Position numbers and translations under genes: made by a program
Origin: an uncultured bacterium
GTDB lineage: Bacteria > Pseudomonadota > Alphaproteobacteria > Sphingomonadales > Sphingomonadaceae
Assembly: GCA_942636505.2 (NCBI GenBank)
Contig: CALOGB020000129.1
Span: forward strand, 151,158-215,157
Reading direction: 5' to 3'
Length of the DNA stretch: 64,000 nucleotides
Shown here: piece by piece, positions 16,616-24,895 of the stretch
How the letters are laid out: every line of letters begins with the position of its first letter
Position numbering within the stretch: position 1 is the first letter of the stretch
The notes under the pieces: model-generated
Told to the model about the DNA's origin: nothing
Seen by the model: only the letters and a program-made list of their open reading frames with translations
Databases searched by the model: none

Positions 16616-18782
16616 GAAGCGATACGTCCAATGAGCGCGGCCGACCCAGCACCCATTGCTGCGCGCCGTAGCTGTTGATCGCATAATCCTCGTCGAACAG
16701 ATTATAGACATGCACGTCGATCGCGACCCGCGGCGTCACCGCGTAGGACAGCGTCGCGTCGACCGTCGCATAACCCGGAATGCGGAAAACATTGGCGTTG
16801 TCGGAGAATCTTCGCCCGACATAGCGCAGTCCGGCACGCGCCTGGACCGCCGGTGTCGCGGTCCAACTCAGCCACAGGTTCGCCATCGTCTCGGGGACGT
16901 CGGGTGGCGTGTTGCCGGCAAAACTCCTTTCGCCCGAGACGAAGTCGTCGAACTGCGCCTCCAACACACTGCCGTTGGCGTCGATGCCGAACCCTGCCGG
17001 CAACTCCAGCGACACCGCGGCCTCGATACCCTTCGCGGATCGCTGCCCGACCTGCTCGATCGGGCTCGTCGGGGTCAGTTGCGACAAAAGTCCCTTCTTG
17101 ACGATGCGATAGGCGGCGATCGTCGCGGTGCCGCGGCCGCCCAGGAACACGGCCTTGGCGCCCGCCTCGACCTGGTCGCCCTTCGCGTTGCTGAACTGGA
17201 CCTGCCCGGTGGCGTAGGTCGTCAGCGTCCCCAGCGGATCGACGCCCGTGGCATATTGCGCGTAGAACGAGACCGTCGGGACGGGCTGATAGACCGTCCC
17301 GACCCGCCAAGTCGTGTTGCCGAGCCGCTTGTCGAGCGCGAAGCTTTCGGTCGGGACTGCGGCAGTCGAGTCGATCGTCCAGCGCCGTATCCGATCGCGC
17401 TCATAGCGAATGCCGCCGACGATCGAGACATGCTCGCCAAGCTTCAGCCGGTCCTCCGCGAAGATCGCATATTCGTTCGTCCGCGTGCGATACCGCGGTG
17501 CGATCCCCTGCGTGTCGACGATCACGCCGGGATCGAACACGAACGGATCGACCACCGAGACTTGCGGGTCGGCGCCGAAATTATGCGAATAGGTGAGCTT
17601 GACGAGGTTCGCGTCGAAGCCCGCGACGACGTCGTTGGTCACGCCGTCCGCGATCCGCGTCTTGAGCGTCACGCTACCCTGGTCGCCCCATTGCGTCTGA
17701 TCGTGGACGATCCCGGTCATGTCGGTGCGATAGATGCCTCCAGGCGTGGCGCGCACGTCATTCGCGCCATTGGGACAGAAGCCGTCCGCCGCCAGCCAGC
17801 AATAGCTTTCGAGGTTGAGCCATTCGCGCTTGGAGGTGAGCCGGTACGCTTGATTACTGACGGTGAGCGTCTCGCTCGGCTGCCAATCGATTTGGAGGCT
17901 GGTCCGGTTGTCGCGGTAGCGGACATGGCCGTCGCGCGTGTTGTAGTTGCGATCGCGATTGTCGTGGTCGAGCCGTCCGTCGATCAGCGGCGTGCCGAAA
18001 TAGCGCATCGGATTCTGGTTGCCATAATCGTCGCGGACCGTGACGACGAACCGATCGGTCGGTGCCCAGCGCAACGTCCCCGACAGCGCGTAGCTTCGTG
18101 ATTGCCCGCGATCGACATACCCGTCGGACCGCCTGTAGCTGCCGTCAACGCGGTAGGAGAGATGCTCGTCGAGCGGTCCACCGGCACCGGCTGCGACGTG
18201 GAAACTGTCCTGCGATCCATAGCCGATCTCGCCGTCCACATCGGTATGCCGTGTATTCGGCTTGCGCATCAGTACGTTGACCGCGCCGCCTAGCGCGCCT
18301 TGCCCGTACAGGACGGAAGCAGGACCACTGAGCACGTCGATCCGCTCGACCATCCACGGATCGCTCGGAAAGGTGATCGTGCCGGCCGCAGGAAAGAGGC
18401 GAATACCGTCGATCAGTTGCAACACCGAACCCTGACCGCTGAACCCGCGTGCGGCGAGCGCGGTGCCACCATTGCCGAGGTTGGCGACGCTGGTGATGCC
18501 GGGCGCGCGGCTGGTTGCGTCGTTCACGGACACGTCGCCGCGCGCCCGGATCGTATTGCCGTCGATCGTCGACAGCGTGGCCGGCGTTTCGAGCGGCGAC
18601 AGGTTCAGGCGGCTGCCGGTAGAATTCGGAACCGTCAGGTCGGCCTGATGGCGGCCGGTAACGAGGATATCGTCCGCGCTACCCGCCGAACGATCCTCCC
18701 CGGTCTGCGCGCTGGCCAGGGATGGTAGGAAGGTGACGAGCAACGACGCGGCAAACGCGGCGTACGGTGATGGAAACGACAT
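16602..18782 (-). CDS. TonB-dependent receptor under cobalamin riboswitch control
   Basis: 726 residues from ATG 18782 with a signal peptide (MSFPSPYAAFAASLLVTF, cleavage after ASAQ). The plug contains ILVTGRHQAD, LETPATLSTID and IDVLSGPASVLYGQGALGGAVN. The barrel ends RSLDVSLRAGF. The upstream cobalamin riboswitch implies that it imports vitamin B12, another corrinoid or cobalt. The protein is longer than typical BtuB and reads like a siderophore receptor, and its partner is a PepSY protein rather than BtuFCD, so it is not named btuB here. The frame is open upstream of 18782, but that sequence belongs to the leader RNA and lacks signal-peptide character. Confidence 0.9.
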   Translation of the reverse strand: MSFPSPYAAFAASLLVTFLPSLASAQTGEDRSAGSADDILVTGRHQADLTVPNSTGSRLNLSPLETPATLSTIDGNTIRARGDVSVNDATSRAPGITSVANLGNGGTALAARGFSGQGSVLQLIDGIRLFPAAGTITFPSDPWMVERIDVLSGPASVLYGQGALGGAVNVLMRKPNTRHTDVDGEIGYGSQDSFHVAAGAGGPLDEHLSYRVDGSYRRSDGYVDRGQSRSYALSGTLRWAPTDRFVVTVRDDYGNQNPMRYFGTPLIDGRLDHDNRDRNYNTRDGHVRYRDNRTSLQIDWQPSETLTVSNQAYRLTSKREWLNLESYCWLAADGFCPNGANDVRATPGGIYRTDMTGIVHDQTQWGDQGSVTLKTRIADGVTNDVVAGFDANLVKLTYSHNFGADPQVSVVDPFVFDPGVIVDTQGIAPRYRTRTNEYAIFAEDRLKLGEHVSIVGGIRYERDRIRRWTIDSTAAVPTESFALDKRLGNTTWRVGTVYQPVPTVSFYAQYATGVDPLGTLTTYATGQVQFSNAKGDQVEAGAKAVFLGGRGTATIAAYRIVKKGLLSQLTPTSPIEQVGQRSAKGIEAAVSLELPAGFGIDANGSVLEAQFDDFVSGERSFAGNTPPDVPETMANLWLSWTATPAVQARAGLRYVGRRFSDNANVFRIPGYATVDATLSYAVTPRVAIDVHVYNLFDEDYAINSYGAQQWVLGRPRSLDVSLRAGF

Positions 18783-18821
18783 ATAAAAGCCCCCGAGGCG
18801 TCGGACGAACCGGCAGGGGCC
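18783..18821 (-). promoter_or_regulatory. Possible riboswitch expression platform: hairpin before the receptor start
   Basis: On the minus strand a short stem (GCCCC at 18816-18820 pairing with GGGGC at 18789-18793) is followed at once by CTTTTAT and then the receptor ATG. The stem covers the only G-rich ribosome-binding candidate and is followed by a short U run. It could therefore act as a terminator or hide the ribosome binding site. The link to the riboswitch some 200 nt upstream is inference. Confidence 0.4.
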
Positions 18822-19024
18822 TGTCACCGAGCACGAGGCTCGAACGTGCGCCGGTGAGCGCGCCATGAGCGGATGGCCCGAGCACGTCCAAGCGAACGGG
18901 AGCAGTCGTACCCGACGGACGCCATCGCGACCGGCACGCCTGCCCATGCGGTCCCCACCGCACACATCGTCGCTCAGACGGAGTACCGTGCCTCGGCCAT
19001 CCCCTGGACCAGGCAAGAGCGACC

Positions 19025-19235
19025 ACACGCCGGCAGGTCTCCTGGCTCACGGGTCAACGCCCGATGCACAACCTTCCCAGACCGATCGGTCCAGTGGCCG
19101 GTGACCGGGGCTTTGCCCGACCACGCACGTGCATCACGCTCGCCGCTTACAGTTGCAGGGACAGCCTCGGCATCAGGTGGTCGAAGCCACCCTCACCGCG
19201 TTCCCTATTAAGCTCCTCGCGGAGCACCGGTGCGA
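19025..19235 (-). promoter_or_regulatory. Cobalamin riboswitch
   Basis: Reading the minus strand 5' to 3', the conserved blocks appear in the correct order. These are GGGAACGCGGTG (about 19193-19204), then CTGCAACTGTAAGCGGCGAG (about 19140-19159), and finally GCCAGGAGACCTGCC, the B12-box-like 3' core (about 19031-19046). These are the signature segments of adenosylcobalamin/cobalamin riboswitches. It lies upstream of the TonB receptor at 16602-18782 on the same strand, with a spacer of about 240 nt before the start codon. It should repress the receptor operon when cobalamin is plentiful. Confidence 0.92.
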
Positions 19236-19336
19236 TCATGCCGACCCATCCGAGAACGGGCCGACGGGCAGGGTGTAGCGTGACGTAAGGACGCGGGCAA
19301 TCGACGATCGCGTAACGATCTTGGCGATCCGTCGAC

Positions 19337-21163
19337 CTATCGCTCCCGCGTCGCGTCAAGGAAGGCGGCGGTCCAGACGAGCGGCGCGTTCCAGTTGATC
19401 GCGACTTCGTTGACGGTGAACGCGCGGTAATCGTCGATCCAGCAGGTTTGCGGTGCGCAACCCTTCATCGGACCGGGTTCGTTCGCCGCCGCGGAGTTGG
19501 GGCCGCCGGAGAGGACGCCGGTTGGTGGCGCGGGATAGCGCTTGTCCGCCGCGGCCGCCCAGAAGCGGTGGTGCGGGTGCTGCATCGGGCGCGTGCCGAT
19601 GCCGGTGACGTAGGACCGGTCGAGCGGATTGCGGCCGAGGATATAGTCGAGGCTCGCCACGACCGCATCGCGGTACGCGGGCTTGCGGTCGATCTGCCAC
19701 GCGACGCCGAGCACGATCGCGCGGTTGAGGATCGAACTGCTCGAGCCCCAGGGGTAGTTGGTGCCGCCAAAGGGTATGCCGTAGCCGCTGCGCTTGCCTT
19801 CGGCGACGAAGCCGTCTGCAAGCGCGGTGATCCGGCTTCGAAGTCTCGCGCGATCGTCTGCGGGCAGCGCGTCGGGCACGGTTGCCAGCGTCATCGCGCC
19901 TGCCAGCTTGAGCGATCCCCAGCCGATATCCGCGCCGGGGTCGGTGAAGATCCCGTCCTTGCGCAGGCGATCGAGGAAAGCCGGTTCTTTGGTGGTTGCG
20001 TAGAGTTGCGCGGCAGCGAAGGTGAACTCGTCGCGGACATCCGGGTCGCCGTAGCCGCCACTGCCGGTGAAGTCCGAACTGGTGAGCAGATTCGGGTGAC
20101 GAAGCGCCGCCGCCCAGCCGCGCCGTGCCGCGGTGAGGCATTTGGTGGCGAAGGCGGGGTCGATCGTCCGCCAGATCCGCGCGCACTGCGCCGCGACGCC
20201 GACCATGTTGAGCGTCGCGGCGGTCGAGGGCGGATAGAGGAACCGCGTCTGGTGATCGTCAACCGGCGCGGTCGGGATGCCCGTCCAATTCTCGTCGGCG
20301 ATCTTGGTGTGGACCAGCCCGCTTGCGTCGATCGTCTCGAACCGGGTGATGGCCTTGCCAGCGACGCCCGCGTCCGGAGCAATGGCGAGCTTGGTGCCAT
20401 CGGAAATCTGCATGGCGAGCAGGAAGGCGACCTCGACACGGGCTTCGTCGAGCAGGTCGTCCTTGCCGTTGCTGCGTTCGGGCAGCGCTAGGCGACCGTC
20501 GGCGAAGGCCTTGGCGTCACCGAAGGCCGCGAGGCGCTCGTGAAGATCGAGCAAGGTCCAAGTCGAGACGCCACCGTTGACGACGTACTTGCCGTGGTCG
20601 CCGGCATCGTACCAGCCGCCGGTCGCGTCGATCTTATAGTCGCAACCGGGCCATTTGACGCCCTTCTGGTCGCGGCCCGCAAAGCAGGTGGCGATGTCGG
20701 GGGCATGGCCGGCAGGGCGGGCAAGGTCCTTGCGCTCGACGAACGCGGGCAGGACGGCCACGCTGCTGCGCTGCTGGTAGAAGAACGCCATCGCCGCGGT
20801 CGCGACAGGCGCGAACGGACGGTCGGCGATCGCGAAGGGGTGGCTGGCGGTTGCGCCGACGTGCAGGCGATAGCCGGTGCCGGGAGCCCTGAAGCTGCCG
20901 AAGTCGATCCGGTGTACGCTTTCGCCCGAGGCTGCGTCGGCGCCTAGCGGTATCGTCTGTCCCGATGCGGCCGTCTTGCCGATCGCATCGGTGAGCGTCC
21001 ACGCGAGCGAACGGGCCTGCGTCGATGGCAGGACGGCGATCTTGGGACCGCGCGTCTCAAACCCTGCCTGGTCGATCCGGATCGGCGCGGGCGGGGGTTG
21101 CGTAGCGGCGGTCGTGAGCAGAACGGCCGCCGCGCCGAGCAGGGCGGGACTCAATCGCCGCAT
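19337..21163 (-). CDS. Glycoside hydrolase family 9 endoglucanase with N-terminal Ig-like domain
   Basis: 608 residues from ATG 21163, with a signal peptide (MRRLSPALLGAAAVLL). Residues about 30-110 match the CelD_N Ig-like domain (IRIDQAGFETRGPKIAVL). The (alpha/alpha)6 catalytic domain follows. GGWYDAGDHGKYVVNGG holds the catalytic Asp pair. LDYILGRNPLDRSYVTGIG and HHRFWAA form the substrate region, and the general acid Glu is in NEVAINWNAPLVW. The family cleaves beta-1,4-glucans, including cellulose, glucomannan backbones and xyloglucan. The start overlaps the end of the GH3 gene by 13 bases, so translation is coupled. Its secreted location fits extracellular or periplasmic action. Confidence 0.92.
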   Translation of the reverse strand: MRRLSPALLGAAAVLLTTAATQPPPAPIRIDQAGFETRGPKIAVLPSTQARSLAWTLTDAIGKTAASGQTIPLGADAASGESVHRIDFGSFRAPGTGYRLHVGATASHPFAIADRPFAPVATAAMAFFYQQRSSVAVLPAFVERKDLARPAGHAPDIATCFAGRDQKGVKWPGCDYKIDATGGWYDAGDHGKYVVNGGVSTWTLLDLHERLAAFGDAKAFADGRLALPERSNGKDDLLDEARVEVAFLLAMQISDGTKLAIAPDAGVAGKAITRFETIDASGLVHTKIADENWTGIPTAPVDDHQTRFLYPPSTAATLNMVGVAAQCARIWRTIDPAFATKCLTAARRGWAAALRHPNLLTSSDFTGSGGYGDPDVRDEFTFAAAQLYATTKEPAFLDRLRKDGIFTDPGADIGWGSLKLAGAMTLATVPDALPADDRARLRSRITALADGFVAEGKRSGYGIPFGGTNYPWGSSSSILNRAIVLGVAWQIDRKPAYRDAVVASLDYILGRNPLDRSYVTGIGTRPMQHPHHRFWAAAADKRYPAPPTGVLSGGPNSAAANEPGPMKGCAPQTCWIDDYRAFTVNEVAINWNAPLVWTAAFLDATRER

Positions 21164-23679
21164 TTGGTCATCGGCACGGGCGCGGAGTCGATCTTCACGT
21201 CGGAGATCGACAGGCCGAGCTTGCCGTCGGTGGCGATCACGAACGGTGCGGTGACGTGCGCCATGTCGATGCCGCGCTTGGCGAAGCATTGCAGCGGGAC
21301 GATGACCTGCTGCCACTCGCCTGGCTTGCCCGCCGCGAGCGTCCTGGTGATCGGGACGGTGACCGCGTTGCCGTCTTTGCTGACCATGCCGAGACCGATC
21401 GGTGCGCTGCCAGCGCGATCGACGCGGACGTCGACCACCAGGCTGAGCTCGCCGTTGCTCTCGCGTGTCAGGTCGAGCGGGCCGGATGCTTCAACCCGCG
21501 TTTCGGCGGGGCCACCGGTCCAGACGAACGCGCGCGCGTCTTCCTGGCGGCGGCGGTCGACTGCGGAGGCGGTGAGGCGCTTGGTCGCGGTCGTCGCGTT
21601 GACGCCGAGCAGGCGGACCTTCGACTGGCCCTGCTCGACCAGCGCGAGCGACCAGCCCTCCGGCACGCGGCCCTTGCCGAAGATCGTGCCGTTCGACGAC
21701 GCGGCCATGCCGGCCGGGCGCGCTTCGTCGAGCTTCGGTACGCTGCCCGGCTTGGCGTAGCTGAGCCCGTAGCCGAACGCGAACAACGGATCGTAGCCGG
21801 GGTCGGAGCGGTTGAGGACATACTGGTCGGGACGCTTCGGCCAGGAGAAACTGAGCTTGCCGCGGAAGTCGTTGGCAACGCTGCCGTCCTTCTTGCGGAA
21901 CAGCACGTCGGCGACGCCGCCGCCTTCGCTGCCCGGCAGGAACGCCGCGACGAACGCATCGGAGGCGTTCAGTTCGGCGTTCACCCAGAGCGGACGCCCC
22001 GACAGGAACACCGCGACGACGGGGACGCCCGCCGCCTTCAGTTTCCGCAGGAGGTCGAGGTCGGACTTGTCCTCGGGGCTGTATTCGAGGTTCGGGCGAT
22101 CGCCCTTGAACTCGGCATAGGGCTGTTCGCCGAACACGACGATCGCCGCATCGGGCTTCTTGGCAAAGCTGCCGTCCGCCGACAGCGTCGCGGTGCCGCC
22201 GGCGTCCTTGACCGCAGTGCTGATCCCCGACCAGATCGTCTCGGCGTTGGGGAAGTTTGCGTTGGTCGTGCCGCCGCCCTGCCACGTCAGCGACCAGCCG
22301 CCGGCCTGCTGCGGAATGTTGTCCGCACCCCCGCCGGCGACGAGAATGTTGGCCGACGGCTTCAGCGGGAGCAGACCGCCTTCGTTCTTGAGCAGCACCA
22401 TCGATTCCCGTGCCGCGCGGCGGGCGATCGCGCGGTGATCGGCGGCACCGATCAGGTTCATCTTGCCGGCGAGCGCGCGCGACGACGGGCGACCGCGATC
22501 GAACGTGCCGGCACGGATCTTCACGCGCAGGATACGGCGGACCGCGTCGTCGAGCCGCGCGGCGGGGATCTCGCCCGACTGCGCCTGCTTCAGCGTGTTG
22601 GCGTAGAGCATCTTCCATCCGCTGCCCGAATACATGAACATGTCGAGCCCGGCATTGATCGCCGCGGCGCAACTCTCGTTCGAGCAGCCGTCGACCTGGC
22701 CGTGGCCGTTCCAGTCGCCGACCACGAAGCCGTCGAAGTGGAGGCGATCCTTGAGTACACCGGTCAGCAGGCTCTTGTTGCCGTGCATCTTGGCGCCGTT
22801 CCAGCTCGAGAAGCTGGCCATCACCGATTGCGTGCCCGCCTCGATCGCCGCCGGATAGCCGCCGAGATGGATGTCGCGCAGGACTGTCTCGGGAATGCGC
22901 GCATCACCCTGGTCGCGCCCGCCAGTGCCGCCGTCGCCGAGGAAGTGCTTCGTCGTCGCGATGACGCGGTCGGGGGCGAGGAATTCCTTGGTGCCGACCT
23001 TGCCCTGGACGCCTTCGATCACCGCACCGGCGTAATCGGCCTGGATCTGTGGCTCTTCGGAATAGCTCTCGTACGTCCGCCCCCAGCGATCGTCGCGGAC
23101 GACCGCGAGCGTCGGCGCGAACGTCCAGTCGATCCCGGCGGCGGCGGTCTCGATCGCGGTGACGTGGCCGATCTCGCGCATCAGGTCGCGGTCGCGCGCT
23201 GCACCGAGCCCGATATTGTGCGGGAAGAGCGTCGCGCCGGGGATGTTGTTGTTGCCGTGCACCGCGTCGGTGCCCCAGATCACCGGAATCGCGGGGCGGC
23301 CGTCGCTGCGCGCCATCGACGCGTCGTAGAAGTCGTCGGCGAGTTTCAGCCATTCGACCGGCGGCGCGAGGTCGTTGCCGTGCGGGCCGGCATTGCCGCC
23401 GTTGAGGATCGAACCGAGCTTGTAGGTGCGCAGGTCCGACGGCTCGATGCTGGCGATATCGACCTGGATCAGCTGGCCGATCTTGTCCTCCACGGACATG
23501 CGTTTCATGATCGCGTCGATTCGCGCCTCGACCTTCGGGTCACGCGAGGGCCGCGCGTTCGCGGTCGGCCAGATCTCGGGATGCGCGACGGGCGAAAGCG
23601 GCGCGGTCGGTGCCACTACGGGCGTCGCCGCGGATTGCAGCAGAAGCGCGATCGTGAGGCTGGAAAAACTGGCCGACAT
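21151..23679 (-). CDS. Glycoside hydrolase family 3 beta-glucosidase, exported, with C-terminal ExoP-like domain
   Basis: 842 residues with a signal peptide. The GH3 N-terminal barrel contains GTDAVHGNNNI, KHFLGDGGT and the nucleophile Asp322 in FDGFVVGDWNGHGQ. The C-terminal sandwich carries RESMVLLKNEGGLLPL and the GRPLWVNAELNASDAFVAAFLPG segment. A further beta-rich domain (about 670-842) resembles the ExoP galactose-binding-like region of exo-1,4-beta-glucosidases. It would trim oligosaccharides released by the GH5 and GH9 enzymes encoded on either side to glucose. It is the third gene of the minus-strand polysaccharide row. Confidence 0.93.
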   Translation of the reverse strand: MSASFSSLTIALLLQSAATPVVAPTAPLSPVAHPEIWPTANARPSRDPKVEARIDAIMKRMSVEDKIGQLIQVDIASIEPSDLRTYKLGSILNGGNAGPHGNDLAPPVEWLKLADDFYDASMARSDGRPAIPVIWGTDAVHGNNNIPGATLFPHNIGLGAARDRDLMREIGHVTAIETAAAGIDWTFAPTLAVVRDDRWGRTYESYSEEPQIQADYAGAVIEGVQGKVGTKEFLAPDRVIATTKHFLGDGGTGGRDQGDARIPETVLRDIHLGGYPAAIEAGTQSVMASFSSWNGAKMHGNKSLLTGVLKDRLHFDGFVVGDWNGHGQVDGCSNESCAAAINAGLDMFMYSGSGWKMLYANTLKQAQSGEIPAARLDDAVRRILRVKIRAGTFDRGRPSSRALAGKMNLIGAADHRAIARRAARESMVLLKNEGGLLPLKPSANILVAGGGADNIPQQAGGWSLTWQGGGTTNANFPNAETIWSGISTAVKDAGGTATLSADGSFAKKPDAAIVVFGEQPYAEFKGDRPNLEYSPEDKSDLDLLRKLKAAGVPVVAVFLSGRPLWVNAELNASDAFVAAFLPGSEGGGVADVLFRKKDGSVANDFRGKLSFSWPKRPDQYVLNRSDPGYDPLFAFGYGLSYAKPGSVPKLDEARPAGMAASSNGTIFGKGRVPEGWSLALVEQGQSKVRLLGVNATTATKRLTASAVDRRRQEDARAFVWTGGPAETRVEASGPLDLTRESNGELSLVVDVRVDRAGSAPIGLGMVSKDGNAVTVPITRTLAAGKPGEWQQVIVPLQCFAKRGIDMAHVTAPFVIATDGKLGLSISDVKIDSAPVPMTKCGD

Positions 23680-23765
23680 CTCATTCTCCCCGGACGGTGC
23701 GCTGACGCGACCCTGTTCTCGTATCCTCGCTACCGGGTGAGGGCCGCGCGGTGCAAATCATTTGG

Positions 23766-24860
23766 CTATCGGTGCGCCCACATCTCGGCATGCGCGTCGA
23801 TATAGCCCGACAGGGCGGTCGTGATCCGCGCATCGTCGGCGATCGACGGATGCGAATGGCATCCCGTGAACGCAAGTCCGGTGACGGGCACGAACGCGAT
23901 ATTGCGCTGCCCTTCCGCCTTCAAACGCGCGGCGACCTTGCCGACCTCCGCCGCGATCTCGCCCCCGGCCATGTCGGTCGCCCACAGGACGACATGCGCG
24001 TCCGGATCGCGGGCCCGGAGGCGTCTGATGAAGTCGACATAACGCTGCTCGTAATCGGCATGGAGCGCCTCGCGCGTCTTCCACGGCTCGCCGGGATGGA
24101 GCGGCGTGGTGAAGTCGTTGGTGCCGAGCGCGATCACGAACAGGCGCGGATGCCACGCCGGATCGACGTAGCGCGTCGCCTTGTCGAACAGCGTGAAGGG
24201 ATAGGCAACGGGAAGCGTGTCGGCCGCCATGCCATTGTAATTGCGGACGATCCCCCGACCCGAGATAGCATTGACCTGATAGTCCGCGCCGTATCGCTTC
24301 GCCGCCAGCGCCGGCATGGCTTGCGCGGTATCGGTCGTCGCCCACACCTCCGCTTCGGTGCAGTCGCGCTTGGTCGAGACGTTGCCGTAGCCGACGGTGT
24401 GGGAGTCGCCGATGAATTCGATCTGGCGAGCACGGGCGGGGATGGGCAACGCGCGCGTTCTGGCCGCCGCGTAAAATCCGCCGAAGACGGTCGGCGCGGC
24501 CTGGCTCTCGCTGGCGACGTCGACGCGGATCGTATGGCGGCCGTTTGCTAGACCGGCGACGCGGTAGAGGCCTGGCTTGGGCTTGAACAGCGTCGTCGGG
24601 GAGGATGCGTCCACCGTGACACGCAGGATGACATCCCCGTCGCCGATCTTCAGCAGGATGCCTGAGCCGTGAAAATTCGTCTCGAAATAGGTGCCCGGCC
24701 ATTGGCGTCGATAGCCGTCCGACGTCCGCTCGACCCGGCCGCCGATATGCATCGGAAGCGCGGCACCGGGCTTGCTCGATACCGCGGTGACGGTGATCGG
24801 CGTCGCGACCGCCGACGTCGACAGCAGCGCTGCACCGAGCAGGCCCAGAACCGTACGCAT
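23766..24860 (-). CDS. SGNH-fold carbohydrate esterase (CE2-like acetyl esterase), secreted
   Basis: 364 residues from ATG 24860, chosen because GGAGC lies about eight bases upstream and a signal peptide follows (MRTVLGLLGAALLS). An N-terminal beta-sandwich (about 20-130) precedes the SGNH hydrolase domain. The catalytic Ser is in FIGDSHTVGYGN, the oxyanion Asn in ALGTNDFTTP, and the Asp/His pair probably in HSHPSIADD. This two-domain plan is that of CE2 deacetylases, which remove acetyl groups from xylan and glucomannan. It lies 36 bp after the mannanase gene, and deacetylation before mannanase attack would make sense. The family assignment is by architecture. Confidence 0.85.
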   Translation of the reverse strand: MRTVLGLLGAALLSTSAVATPITVTAVSSKPGAALPMHIGGRVERTSDGYRRQWPGTYFETNFHGSGILLKIGDGDVILRVTVDASSPTTLFKPKPGLYRVAGLANGRHTIRVDVASESQAAPTVFGGFYAAARTRALPIPARARQIEFIGDSHTVGYGNVSTKRDCTEAEVWATTDTAQAMPALAAKRYGADYQVNAISGRGIVRNYNGMAADTLPVAYPFTLFDKATRYVDPAWHPRLFVIALGTNDFTTPLHPGEPWKTREALHADYEQRYVDFIRRLRARDPDAHVVLWATDMAGGEIAAEVGKVAARLKAEGQRNIAFVPVTGLAFTGCHSHPSIADDARITTALSGYIDAHAEMWAHR

Positions 24861-24895
24861 ACCGTGTGCTCCAGTTCGATCCGACAAGGCCGGCA

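Noticed and set aside
16602..18782. Naming the riboswitch-controlled receptor btuB
   Set aside because: The riboswitch supports a cobalamin link, but the protein is longer than BtuB, reads like a siderophore receptor and lacks BtuFCD neighbours. A gene symbol would overstate the evidence.
21256..23805. Long plus-strand open frame opposite the GH3 gene
   Set aside because: Low-complexity, charged composition. The minus strand gives a complete GH3 enzyme with all catalytic motifs. Similar antisense frames at 12899-14650, 29327-31783, 51494-53581 and 57737-59881 were rejected for the same reason.
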